Assembly (NCBI RefSeq): GCF_021631985.1
Contig: NZ_CP070225.1
Location: forward strand, 8,246,001-8,310,000
From: Sandaracinus amylolyticus
GTDB lineage: Bacteria > Myxococcota_A > Polyangia > Polyangiales > Sandaracinaceae
Length of the DNA stretch: 64,000 bases
Direction of reading: 5' to 3'
The notes under the pieces are model-generated. The model worked only from the letters and a program-made list of their open reading frames with translations. It searched no databases and was not told where the DNA came from. The translations under genes and the position numbers were made by a program. Of the stretch, positions 16,179-23,405 are shown piece after piece; the first letter of the stretch is position 1; each line of letters opens with the position of its first letter.

Positions 16179-16739
16179 ATGTTCTGTCCGAAGTGCGGTG
16201 ACGCGATGACCGCGACGCGCGACGGCACGACGTTGGAGTGCGTGCGCGGCAACATGGAGCTCAGCGTCGCGATGCGCGCGGGTCTCGTCGAGATCTTCGT
16301 CGAGCGCCGGCGCAGCGCGAAGCGTGTTGGTCACCGCTTCGGCGGCGAATGGTTCTGTCCGGGATGCGGCGGGCCGATGATCGTCGACGACGGCGTGCAG
16401 TGCCCGCGTTGCAGTGAGCACCTCGACGAGCTCGTCTACCAGCTCGTCGAGCTCCATCCTCATCGCGTGCGGCGGCGCCTGCTCGTCGTCGAGGAGCGGT
16501 TCGAGATCGCAGGTCGTGGGTTGGTGCTCATGCCGGGCGTTCCGGCCGGTGAAGCGACCCGCAGCGAGCTCTCCGTCGAGCTCCTTCGGCCCGATGGGAC
16601 CACCGCTGTGGTCCGCGCGCACGTCGAGATCACGTTCGCGGTGCCGCTGCCGAAGGAGCGGTGGGCGACCGTTCGGCTCGAGGGAGTGACGAAAGCGGAC
16701 CTTCCGATCGGCACCGAGCTCTGGCTCGACGAGGGGTGA
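16179..16739 (+). CDS. Zinc-ribbon protein of unknown function
   Basis: The product is 186 aa from ATG at 16179 with AGG upstream. Paired Cys motifs occur at residues 3-6 (CPKC), ~61-64 (CPGC) and ~76-79 (CPRC), the latter two forming a clear zinc ribbon. The C-terminal half (AEGVR-free, rich in beta-strand-like segments, ERFEIAGRGLVLMPGV) is of unknown fold and resembles a small translocation or elongation-factor-like beta domain only in composition. No neighbour suggests a pathway. Confidence 0.7.
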   Translation: MFCPKCGDAMTATRDGTTLECVRGNMELSVAMRAGLVEIFVERRRSAKRVGHRFGGEWFCPGCGGPMIVDDGVQCPRCSEHLDELVYQLVELHPHRVRRRLLVVEERFEIAGRGLVLMPGVPAGEATRSELSVELLRPDGTTAVVRAHVEITFAVPLPKERWATVRLEGVTKADLPIGTELWLDEG

Positions 16740-16802
16740 CCGCGACACATCGTTCACGCGCGAGACCAGTCGGAGCCGGGATGGGCTCCGTGACCGCGAT
16801 GA

Positions 16803-17006
16803 CGAGCTCGGCGGCCGCGCCGGGTGCGTCGCAAAGATCGGCTCGCGATCGACGCGCTCGAGCAGTGGGCGCAGATGCGCCTCCAGCAGCACGGCGGCTC
16901 GCTCGCGAACCGCACGTTCATCGCTACCGACGACTTCACGGTGGCGGACGTCCTGATGAGTCAGCGGGCGCTCGACGCGTACCGCGAGCGCGTCGAAGCC
17001 GTCTGA
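16803..17006 (+). pseudogene. Glutathione S-transferase C-terminal remnant
   Basis: An open stretch after an in-frame stop at 16800, ending at TGA 17004-17006. Its translation contains RLAIDALEQWAQMRL, then TDDFTVADVLMSQRALDAY and YRERVEAV, which resemble the GST C-terminal helices including the FT(A/V)AD motif. The thioredoxin-like N-terminal half is missing, and the segment between ADVLM and the final AYRER is shortened compared with GSTs. It is most likely a decayed or truncated gene. Assignment rests on motif resemblance only. Confidence 0.45.
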
Positions 17007-17024
17007 CGCGATCGCGTCGACTCC

Positions 17025-17070
17025 GAGCCGAAGGGCCGAAGGCTCTCGCCGCGGGCCCTCCGATCGGCTC
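17025..17070. terminator. Bidirectional hairpin, first copy of a repeated element
   Basis: Outer arms GAGCCGA (17025-17031) and TCGGCTC (17064-17070) and inner arms AGGGCC (17032-17037) and GGCCCT (17054-17059) form a long GC-rich hairpin just at the flavin monooxygenase stop. The 37-base core at 17027-17063 is about 84% identical to 19296-19332, including the loop GCTCTCGCCG. Its position between convergent transcripts suits a terminator. Confidence 0.6.
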
Positions 17071-18610
17071 ACTCCGCAGCTTCCGCGTGCTCATCGCGCG
17101 TCGCGCGCCCGCGCGATGCCGCGGCGTCGCGCGCGCTCTCTGCGCCGTAACGCGCGCGCAGCGCGCGCTCCACGTGCGCGTAGTCGCTCGGATCGACCGG
17201 CAGGAGCCACTGCGCGACCCGCTTCGCGGGCGAGAGCGTCATCTTCATGTCCGCGAGGAGCTCGTCGATGTGGTGCAGCGAGAACGGGATGATGTTCGTC
17301 CCCTTCGCGTGCTTGCCCGCCGTGCGCTCCTCCATCCACGCGAGCCGTCGCGCGATGTGCTCGCGCTGCGCAGCCTCGCTCGGAAGCGCGATGTCGCCTC
17401 GGAGGTGCTGCACCAGCCAGAGCGCGGACATCTCGCAGTTGAGCTGGCTGAAGAACGACGAGTTGTATCCGTTGAACGCGAGGCGCGGCACGCCGACCGG
17501 GAGCACCGAGCGATGGAGCTGGAAGTTGCCCCGCGCGTCGGTGACGCGGCGCACCACGTCGTCGTCGAGAAAGGGCACGCGCTGCTGGAACCCGGTGCCG
17601 CACACGACGAGATCGGCGCGCACCTCGCGGCCGTCCGAGAGGCGCGCGTAGCCGGCGCCGAGGCTCACGATCTCGACGTTCTTCGCGACCGTGAGCGCGC
17701 CCGACGCGACCTGTTCGAAGAAGCCGTCGCTCGCGAGGCTCACGGTGCTGCGCGCGATGGTCTCGAGCGGCTTGCCCGGGTGCAGCCCGAGCTCGCGCAG
17801 CCGGAGCTGCCGCGTGATCACCGCCTCGACGCTGCCGAGCATCGCGTCGCGGACGCCGCGTCCCGCGCCATGGAGGAAGCGCTCGAGCCCGGCGAGCTCG
17901 ATGTACTCGAAGAGCGCCTCGCCCATGCGCGTGAGGAGGAGGAACTTGAAGTTCAGCAGCTTGCCGAGGAGCTTCGGCACCTTCCAGATCAGCTCGCGCG
18001 CGACGACGGTCGTGCTCGCGCTGGCGCCCGCCACCGCGCTCGCGACGTCACACGACGACTTGCCGTAGCCGACGACGAGCACGTGCTTGCCGCGCGCGTC
18101 CTCGGGGTCGTGGAGCTCGCACGTGTGGCAGATGCGTCCGCCGTTCGCGACGAACTCGTCGCGCCCCGGGTACGACGGCACGAAGGGCGCCGAGAAGATC
18201 CCGTTGCAGACCACGAGGAAGTCGAACGCGAGAGAGAGCGCCTCTCCGCGACGCCGCGCGCGCACCGTCCAGGTCGCGCTGCGCTCGTCGTAGCTCGCGC
18301 GCTGCACCTCGGTCTCCAGCAGCACGCGCTCGGCGATGCCGAAGTGCTCGGCGTACGCCTCGAGGTAGGCCTGCACCTGCTCGCCGGAGGGCCACTCGGG
18401 ATAGCTCTCGGGCATCGGAAAATCCGAGAGCGCGTAGGTCGTGCGCGGATTCTGGGTGGTGAGCCCTGGGTAGCGTCGCGACGCCGACCACACGCCGCCC
18501 ACGTCCGCGGCCTTCTCGAAGACCGTCACCTCGTACCCGAAGGTCTTCAGCACCTTCGCCGTGCTGAGCCCCGCGAACCCCGCTCCGATGATCGCGACTG
18601 TCTTGATCAC
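17069..18610 (-). CDS. Flavin-containing monooxygenase-like NAD(P)/FAD protein
   Basis: The product is 513 aa from GTG at 18610, with GGAGG 5 bases upstream deciding the start. The FAD site GAGFAG is at 9-14, the second nucleotide motif is VVGYGKSSCDVAS near 180, and the late motif DLVVCGTGFQ is near 335. The arrangement fits flavin monooxygenases and Baeyer-Villiger-type enzymes; the FMO linker is degenerate (GGRICHTCEL). Substrate unknown. It is a single gene whose stop lies inside the repeated hairpin. Confidence 0.85.
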   Translation of the reverse strand: MIKTVAIIGAGFAGLSTAKVLKTFGYEVTVFEKAADVGGVWSASRRYPGLTTQNPRTTYALSDFPMPESYPEWPSGEQVQAYLEAYAEHFGIAERVLLETEVQRASYDERSATWTVRARRRGEALSLAFDFLVVCNGIFSAPFVPSYPGRDEFVANGGRICHTCELHDPEDARGKHVLVVGYGKSSCDVASAVAGASASTTVVARELIWKVPKLLGKLLNFKFLLLTRMGEALFEYIELAGLERFLHGAGRGVRDAMLGSVEAVITRQLRLRELGLHPGKPLETIARSTVSLASDGFFEQVASGALTVAKNVEIVSLGAGYARLSDGREVRADLVVCGTGFQQRVPFLDDDVVRRVTDARGNFQLHRSVLPVGVPRLAFNGYNSSFFSQLNCEMSALWLVQHLRGDIALPSEAAQREHIARRLAWMEERTAGKHAKGTNIIPFSLHHIDELLADMKMTLSPAKRVAQWLLPVDPSDYAHVERALRARYGAESARDAAASRGRATRDEHAEAAE

Positions 18611-18700
18611 GACTGCCTCCGCTCTGTCGACGGAGCAGTGCAGCGCGCGTGCCCAGCGCGCGAAGCGCGGATCGGCGCGGAATTCTGGGCGCACGAAGCT
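18611..18700. promoter_or_regulatory. Promoter region of the flavin monooxygenase
   Basis: GC-rich; holds the GGAGG RBS next to the GTG at 18610. No firm -10/-35 pair was seen. The inverted repeat at 18701-18752 borders it. Confidence 0.35.
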
Positions 18701-18752
18701 CGCGAGAATCTGCGCTCACGACTTCTCGCGACGCAGCTCGCAGATTCTCGCG
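18701..18752. repeat. 14-bp perfect inverted repeat across a gene end
   Basis: CGCGAGAATCTGCG (18701-18714) and its complement (18739-18752), 24-base spacer. The right arm encodes the last codons of the adjacent ORF and the left arm follows its stop. It could terminate that transcript before the monooxygenase promoter. No T-run follows. Confidence 0.55.
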
Positions 18753-19192
18753 TCTCCCGACGACGAGATCCGATCGAACGCCGCTCCGTCGGACGCGTTC
18801 AGGAAGAGCGTGCGATCGAACGCGCTGACGTACGTCCCTCCACGCACGATCTCGCTCACTGTTCCACCTGCGAACGAACCGCCCGCGAGCACCAGCAGCC
18901 ACAGGGGCCGCTGCGCGACCTCGACCCGATAGCGATCGACCTTGGCGTTCTTCGCAGTGATCGCGTGCTGCACGGCTTCGGTGAGGAGCACGCCGTTCCC
19001 GCTCACTCCGGCACCGGTGTAGACGGTCGGCGTCTCGGCCGGGCCCACCGTGACCATCGTGAGCCGATCGAGGCCGTGGTCCCGCAGTCCGTCGCGCCGG
19101 TACGTGTGACGTGTGCGACCCGCCTCGACGTGCTCGGTCGCGAGCGCGTAGAGGCCGTCTACGTGGCGGCGCATCGTCGTGCCGTCGTTCAT
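18716..19192 (-). CDS. Hypothetical protein, possible 5'-truncated gene
   Basis: The product is 158 aa from the first usable ATG (19192). Composition is protein-like (YALATEHVEAGRTRHTYRRD, TVGPAETPTVYTGAG), but no family is recognised. Coding-like sequence continues upstream in the same frame (REKLLARLDRGGLCGEVHLR) for about 35 codons without any ATG, GTG or TTG before a stop near 19336. Either the real start is non-standard or the gene lost its 5' end when the hairpin element at 19296-19332 arrived. No RBS precedes 19192. Confidence 0.5.
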   Translation of the reverse strand: MNDGTTMRRHVDGLYALATEHVEAGRTRHTYRRDGLRDHGLDRLTMVTVGPAETPTVYTGAGVSGNGVLLTEAVQHAITAKNAKVDRYRVEVAQRPLWLLVLAGGSFAGGTVSEIVRGGTYVSAFDRTLFLNASDGAAFDRISSSGDARICELRREKS

Positions 19193-19295
19193 CAGCGCGA
19201 TGAAGCCGTCCCGAGTTCGGAGATGGACCTCGCCGCAGAGCCCTCCACGGTCGAGCCGCGCGAGGAGCTTCTCTCGGATGCCGTATCCCGAAACG

Positions 19296-19332
19296 ATCGA
19301 AGGGCCGGAAGCTCTCGCCGCCGGCCCTTCGA
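19296..19332. terminator. Hairpin, second copy of the repeated element
   Basis: A perfect 12-bp stem TCGAAGGGCCGG (19297-19308) / CCGGCCCTTCGA (19321-19332), 12-base loop ending GCTCTCGCCG. It is about 84% identical over 37 bases to the copy at 17027-17063, same orientation. It lies downstream of the tRNA gene and upstream of the unknown ORF. Confidence 0.65.
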
Positions 19333-19335
19333 ATC

Positions 19336-19354
19336 AGCCCGTGTTTCTCGGGCT
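19336..19354 (-). terminator. Probable tRNA-Ala terminator hairpin
   Basis: Stem AGCCCG/CGGGCT with a 7-base loop, 12 bases downstream of the tRNA 3' end. It is followed by the second, stronger hairpin at 19296-19332. A T-run is lacking, as is usual in such GC-rich genomes. Confidence 0.55.
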
Positions 19355-19365
19355 TCCCTGTTGTA

Positions 19366-19438
19366 TGGACGTGCCCGGGATCGAACCGGGGACCTCTAGA
19401 GTGCGATTCTAGCGCTCTCCCAGCTGAGCTACACGCCC
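19366..19438 (-). tRNA. tRNA-Ala(CGC)
   Basis: A 73-nt cloverleaf on the minus strand: acceptor GGGCGTG/CACGTCC, D arm GCTCAGCTGGGAGAGC, anticodon arm CTAGA-ATCGCAC-TCTAG with anticodon CGC (reads GCG, Ala), and T arm CCCGGTTCGATCCCGGG-like. The third acceptor pair is G3:U70, the alanine identity element. The 3' CCA is not encoded. The discriminator is A. Confidence 0.96.
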
Positions 19439-19451
19439 GTGAGGGAGGCGG

Positions 19452-19479
19452 AATATACATGGGCCGATTCGCCGTGCAA
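19452..19479 (-). promoter_or_regulatory. Probable sigma-70 promoter of tRNA-Ala
   Basis: On the minus strand TTGCAC (19474-19479), a 16-base spacer, then TATATT (19452-19457), 13 bases before the tRNA 5' end. The -35 overlaps the first codons of the divergent esterase gene (ATG 19459). The AT-rich -10 stands out in this GC-rich DNA. Confidence 0.6.
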
Positions 19480-20187
19480 GCACTGTTCGTGGTTCTCGTC
19501 GCGTGTGCTCCCAACACGACGGAACCACGGGCGATCTCGCATGATGACGCGCCTCGCTGGGGTGGGCTCGAGGTCGTCGAGCGCGGCCGCGGCGAGGTCA
19601 CCGTGGTCCTGATGCACGGCTATGGCGCCCCCGGTGACGACCTCGTCGACCTCGGCGAGACGCTCTCGGCCGCGGTGCCCGCGCGCTTCGTGATGCCGGC
19701 CGCGCCGCGCACCTGGCTCGGCGGTCCGCCCGGGCGCGCGTGGTTCGAGCGCGAGCCCTCGCTCGCGCGCGCGCAGCTGCCCGCGGCATCGCGCGCCGTC
19801 GACGGAGTGATCGCGACGCTCGCCGACGAAGGTGTGCCCGCGTCGCGCCTGGTCCTCGCGGGGTTCTCGCAAGGCGCGATGATGGCGCTCGAGCGCTCGC
19901 TGCGTGGCGCCGTGACCCCGCGCGCGATCGTGCTGCTCTCGGGCGGTGCGATCCGCGGCGTCGACGAGGGCGAGCTCGACTGGTCGCGGCTCGCGAACGT
20001 GCCGGTGTTCGTCTCGCACGGACGACAGGATCCGATCCTGCCCTTCTCGGGCGCGGAGACGATGGTGCGGCGCGCCGAGGCCGCGGGCGCGCGCGTGACG
20101 TTCGTGCCGTTCGACGGGGGACACTCCATCCCGCCGGTCGTACGAAGCGAGGTGACGCGATTCCTGCGCGAGGTGGTGAGGCCTTGA
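19459..20187 (+). CDS. Phospholipase/carboxylesterase-like alpha/beta hydrolase, lipoprotein
   Basis: The product is 242 aa. The N-terminal signal has a lipobox-like VVLVACAP. The catalytic triad is visible: Ser in GFSQGAMM (~residue 137), Asp in HGRQDPILP (~193) and His in DGGHSIP (~222). The LMHGYGAPGDDL oxyanion region fits the PF02230 esterase group (carboxylesterase/acyl-protein thioesterase type). The lipobox suggests envelope anchoring. It is coupled to the next gene by TTGA overlap. Substrate unknown. Confidence 0.85.
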   Translation: MGRFAVQALFVVLVACAPNTTEPRAISHDDAPRWGGLEVVERGRGEVTVVLMHGYGAPGDDLVDLGETLSAAVPARFVMPAAPRTWLGGPPGRAWFEREPSLARAQLPAASRAVDGVIATLADEGVPASRLVLAGFSQGAMMALERSLRGAVTPRAIVLLSGGAIRGVDEGELDWSRLANVPVFVSHGRQDPILPFSGAETMVRRAEAAGARVTFVPFDGGHSIPPVVRSEVTRFLREVVRP

Positions 20188-20594
20188 GGCTCGCGCTCCT
20201 CGTGCTGCTGCTCGTGCCCTCGATCGCGATGGCGCAACCCCGAACGCTCGAGGTGCGCGCGCTCGGCGGATCGTGCGGCGAGGCGACGCGTGACGTGCCC
20301 CCGGCCTCGCTCCGCGCGAGCGCGAACATGCGCGGCGAGGTCACGATCTCGATCGACTCGATGCGCTTCTACTGCGCGCCCGCGCCGCGCTTCGACGCGA
20401 GCGTGCGCGACGACGGGACGATCGTGCTCGTGGCGCGCGAGCCCGAGCCGCCGGTCGCGCGCTGCACGTGCCCGCACGCCGTGCGGTTGCGCCTGCGCGT
20501 CGTGCCGCCGGGCGTGCACCGCATCGAGGTGCGCTTCCGCGACGAGGTGCTCGCGACCGGCGAGGTCGGCGTCGCGAACGTGCGGCGGCGTTAG
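20184..20594 (+). CDS. Exported protein of unknown function
   Basis: The product is 136 aa from TTG at 20184, overlapping the esterase TGA; GGTGAG lies just upstream of the start. MRLALLVLLLVPSIAMA is a signal peptide with an AMA-Q cleavage site. The mature part is short, beta-rich in look, with four Cys (SCGEAT, FYCAP, CTCPH). No family recognised. The start codon is unusual, but no other start precedes the signal. Its stop overlaps the convergent lipoprotein gene stop. Confidence 0.7.
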   Translation: MRLALLVLLLVPSIAMAQPRTLEVRALGGSCGEATRDVPPASLRASANMRGEVTISIDSMRFYCAPAPRFDASVRDDGTIVLVAREPEPPVARCTCPHAVRLRLRVVPPGVHRIEVRFRDEVLATGEVGVANVRRR

Positions 20595-21313
20595 GGGCGC
20601 GGCGGCTCGCAGCGTCCGGGGCCGAGCGCGCACGACCCGAAGACGCACGCGCCGCATCCGCAGTCGTCGTCGGAGTCGCACGGGACCGTGGTGCAGCCGT
20701 GGGCATCGACGTCGTCGAGGCCGCCGGGCACACACGTCGATCCCACCGGACACGCGTAGCCCTCGTCGCAGCGCAGCGGGCGGCAGTGGCCGTCGTCGCC
20801 GCAGGTCTCCCAGCGCGAGCACGACGTCGCGGTGCAGCGCTCGCGGCACTGGCTGCACGAGCCCTGGTTGAGCTCGACGCACACCTGCGAGGCGCCGCAC
20901 TCGCCGTCGGCGTCGCACTCCATCGGACAGAAGCCGGTCGCGTAGAACGCCGACGTATCGCCCGGTGCCCAGCACGAGCCGGTGCCGTCGCAATCGGCAT
21001 CGCTGCGGCACTCGGTGGTCGTCGCCGCGGGCGGAGGCTCGTACGCGTCGCACGCGCTGCCTGCGCCGCCGTCGAGCCGGGGGCACTCGAACGGGATGAC
21101 CATGATGCGCAGGCGCCCGTCGACGCACGTGTAGTGGGTGTAGCCGCAGTTCGTGGGCCCGTCGCGCACCTCGGTGCAGGGCACATCGGACTCGTCGAAG
21201 TCGCAGCGCGCCCCCTCGCTCGCGCTCGACGCTTCGAAGCACCCGTCGACGCTCTCGCCGCATCCGAGCAGCGCGAGCGCGAGCAGGAGCGGCAGCCCTC
21301 GTTCGATCGTCAT
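20591..21313 (-). CDS. Cys-rich lipoprotein of unknown function
   Basis: The product is 240 aa from ATG at 21313, chosen because GAGGAG lies 4 bases upstream and the lipoprotein signal (MTIERGLPLLLALALLGC) begins there. The mature protein has about 28 Cys in short repeats of Dickkopf/EGF-like type (CRSDADCDGTGSC, CDSDDDCGCGACVFGSC), common in myxobacterial surface lipoproteins. No enzyme motif is seen; disulfide-rich surface domains are likely. Stops TTA and TAG overlap with the convergent gene. Confidence 0.8.
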   Translation of the reverse strand: MTIERGLPLLLALALLGCGESVDGCFEASSASEGARCDFDESDVPCTEVRDGPTNCGYTHYTCVDGRLRIMVIPFECPRLDGGAGSACDAYEPPPAATTTECRSDADCDGTGSCWAPGDTSAFYATGFCPMECDADGECGASQVCVELNQGSCSQCRERCTATSCSRWETCGDDGHCRPLRCDEGYACPVGSTCVPGGLDDVDAHGCTTVPCDSDDDCGCGACVFGSCALGPGRCEPPRP

Positions 21314-21454
21314 CCGGCTCCTCGTGCCACGCAGTGCCAGGCCCACGTGCACACACGCGTGAGCAAGCGCCGGGCCCAAGCTTTACGGGCTCTTCGGGCG
21401 CGGGGTATGCCTTCTCGTTCGCGGCACGAGCCGCGCACTCACGAGGCGGACGCG
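21314..21454. promoter_or_regulatory. Divergent promoter region of Cys-rich lipoprotein and gcdH
   Basis: 141 bases with RBSs at both ends (GAGGAG before the lipoprotein, GAGG before gcdH). A relatively AT-rich spot (AAGCTTTACGG) lies in the middle. No clear operator. Confidence 0.35.
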
Positions 21455-22618
21455 ATGGGATTCTCGGGGCTCGACTACTACGGCATCGACGACGAGCTGA
21501 GCGAAGAAGAGCGCATGGTGCGCGACAACGTCCGTCGCTTCGTCGACGAGCGCATCGAGCCCATCATCGCCAAGCACTTCGAGGACGGCACCTTCCCGAT
21601 GGAGCTCGTCCCCGAGTTCGCGAAGCTCGGTCTGCTCGGCGCGAACCTCGAGGGCTACGGCTGCGCGGGCATGGGCGACGTCGCGTACGGCCTCGCGATG
21701 CAGGAGCTCGAGCGCGGCGACTCGGGCATCCGCTCGTTCTGCAGCGTGCAGGGCTCGCTCGCGATGTACCCGATCCACTCGTTCGGCAGCGAGGAGCAGA
21801 AGCAGCAGTACCTGCCGGGCATGGCGAAGGGCGAGCTCATCGGGTGCTTCGGCCTGACCGAGCCCGACTTCGGATCGAACCCCACCGGGATGATCACGAA
21901 GGCCGAGAAGGTCGGCGGCGGCTATCGCATCAACGGCGTGAAGCGCTGGATCACGAACGGCGATCTCTGCCACCTCGCGGTGGTGTGGGCGAAGCTCGAT
22001 GGGATGGTCCGCGGCTTCATCGTGCCGCGCGGCACCAAGGGCTTCTCGACCCGCAAGATCGACGACAAGTGGTCGCTCCGCGCGAGCGTGACGAGCGAGC
22101 TGTTCTTCGAGGACTGCGTGGTCGGCGAGGACGCGATCCTGCCGGGCGTGCGCGGCATGCGCGGTCCGCTCTCGTGCTTGTCGCAGGCGCGCTTCGGGAT
22201 CTCGTGGGGCGCGATCGGCGCGGCGATGAGCTGCTACGACACCGCGCTCTCGTACGCGAAGGATCGCAAGCAGTTCTCGCGGCCGATCGCGGGCTATCAG
22301 CTGGTGCAGCACAAGCTGACGGAGATGGTCAGCGAGATCACGAAGGCGCAGTGCCTCACGCTGCGCCTCGGTCGACTGAAGGAGGCGAAGAAGGTGCGCC
22401 CTCCGCAGATCTCGCTCGCGAAGCGCAACAACGTCGCGATGGCGCTGAACATCGCGCGCATGGCGCGCGACATCCTCGGCGGCAACGGCATCACGTACGC
22501 GTACTCGCCGGGCCGTCACATGATGAACCTCGAGACGGTCTACACGTACGAGGGCACCCACGACATCCACACGCTGATCGTGGGTCAGGACGTCACGGGG
22601 CTCGCCGCGTTCGAGTGA
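21455..22618 (+). CDS. gcdH: Glutaryl-CoA dehydrogenase-like acyl-CoA dehydrogenase
   Basis: The product is 387 aa from ATG at 21455 with GAGG 8 bases upstream. Acyl-CoA dehydrogenase motifs include CFGLTEPDFGSNPTGM (FAD/acyl contact) and RFGISWGAIGAAMSCYDTA. The C-terminal ETVYTYEGTHDIHTLIVG contains the catalytic Glu of glutaryl-CoA dehydrogenases, which also have the R in RNNV-type context. It oxidises and decarboxylates glutaryl-CoA to crotonyl-CoA in lysine/tryptophan breakdown. It stands alone on the plus strand; a short overlap occurs with the convergent unknown gene. Confidence 0.88.
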   Translation: MGFSGLDYYGIDDELSEEERMVRDNVRRFVDERIEPIIAKHFEDGTFPMELVPEFAKLGLLGANLEGYGCAGMGDVAYGLAMQELERGDSGIRSFCSVQGSLAMYPIHSFGSEEQKQQYLPGMAKGELIGCFGLTEPDFGSNPTGMITKAEKVGGGYRINGVKRWITNGDLCHLAVVWAKLDGMVRGFIVPRGTKGFSTRKIDDKWSLRASVTSELFFEDCVVGEDAILPGVRGMRGPLSCLSQARFGISWGAIGAAMSCYDTALSYAKDRKQFSRPIAGYQLVQHKLTEMVSEITKAQCLTLRLGRLKEAKKVRPPQISLAKRNNVAMALNIARMARDILGGNGITYAYSPGRHMMNLETVYTYEGTHDIHTLIVGQDVTGLAAFE

Positions 22619-23342
22619 TCTCGACGTGCGTGTTGTTGAAGTCGGGATCGTCGAGATCTCCGGCGTGACGACACGTCCATCCTGGCGGCCAGCCGTGCAC
22701 GCGCACCTCGGAGCCCTCGGCGATCACACCGCCTCCGATCTGTAGTTGCGCGAAGCGCAGGACGATCTCGGTCGCGCGATCGAGCTCGTTCTGCGCGAGC
22801 CCGCGCATCGAGAGATCGGGCCGCGCGAACTTGCGCAGGCCGCGCGTGTGCAGCCACGCGCCGTCGGGCTCGTCGGACCGCATCACGAGGAGATGCGCGC
22901 CGACGCGCGGAGCATCGACGTCGAAGACCTCCTCGCGCCATGCCTCGAGCGAACGCAGCGCGAACGTCTGCGCGTCGAGCACCGCACGCGCCGAGGCCTG
23001 CTCGGCGATCGCAGTCGTCAGTCCGACGAGGCTCCGCAGCTCGAGCAGATCTGCGCGATCTTCGAGCTCCGCGCGCACGACGATCTGCACGTCGCACGCG
23101 CTGGCCGCCTCGAGCAGCGCATCGGCGTGGAGCGCGCGCGGAACGATCTCGCGCGGATCGAGGAACCCACGTGTGCCACGCGCGACCATCACCACGTCGT
23201 AGGCGTCGGGCAGATGCCCGACGCGATGCCGGCGCACGCTGGGTCGGAGGTCGCCGGGCGCATCCCCGAACACGACGAACCACACGAGCGCCCGCGCATC
23301 CGTGCGCGTGTGGTGCGCACGTGTCCAGTCCTGTTCGGCCAT
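22593..23342 (-). CDS. Protein of unknown function (DUF4261-like pattern)
   Basis: The product is 249 aa from ATG at 23342. The region AVLDAQTFALRSLEAWREEV followed by LLVMRSDEPDGAWLHTRGLRKFARPDLSM resembles the DUF4261 pattern (an active-site-free, conserved W..T.GL motif). No signal or helices. The gene converges with the acyl-CoA dehydrogenase (26-base overlap) and diverges from the aldehyde dehydrogenase across 63 bases. Function unknown. Confidence 0.6.
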   Translation of the reverse strand: MAEQDWTRAHHTRTDARALVWFVVFGDAPGDLRPSVRRHRVGHLPDAYDVVMVARGTRGFLDPREIVPRALHADALLEAASACDVQIVVRAELEDRADLLELRSLVGLTTAIAEQASARAVLDAQTFALRSLEAWREEVFDVDAPRVGAHLLVMRSDEPDGAWLHTRGLRKFARPDLSMRGLAQNELDRATEIVLRFAQLQIGGGVIAEGSEVRVHGWPPGWTCRHAGDLDDPDFNNTHVEITRTRRAP

Positions 23343-23405
23343 GCCGTCACGTACCACCGTCCGGCGGTCGTCGGCGAGCGCCGCGAGGTGCTCGAATGGC
23401 GCGCG

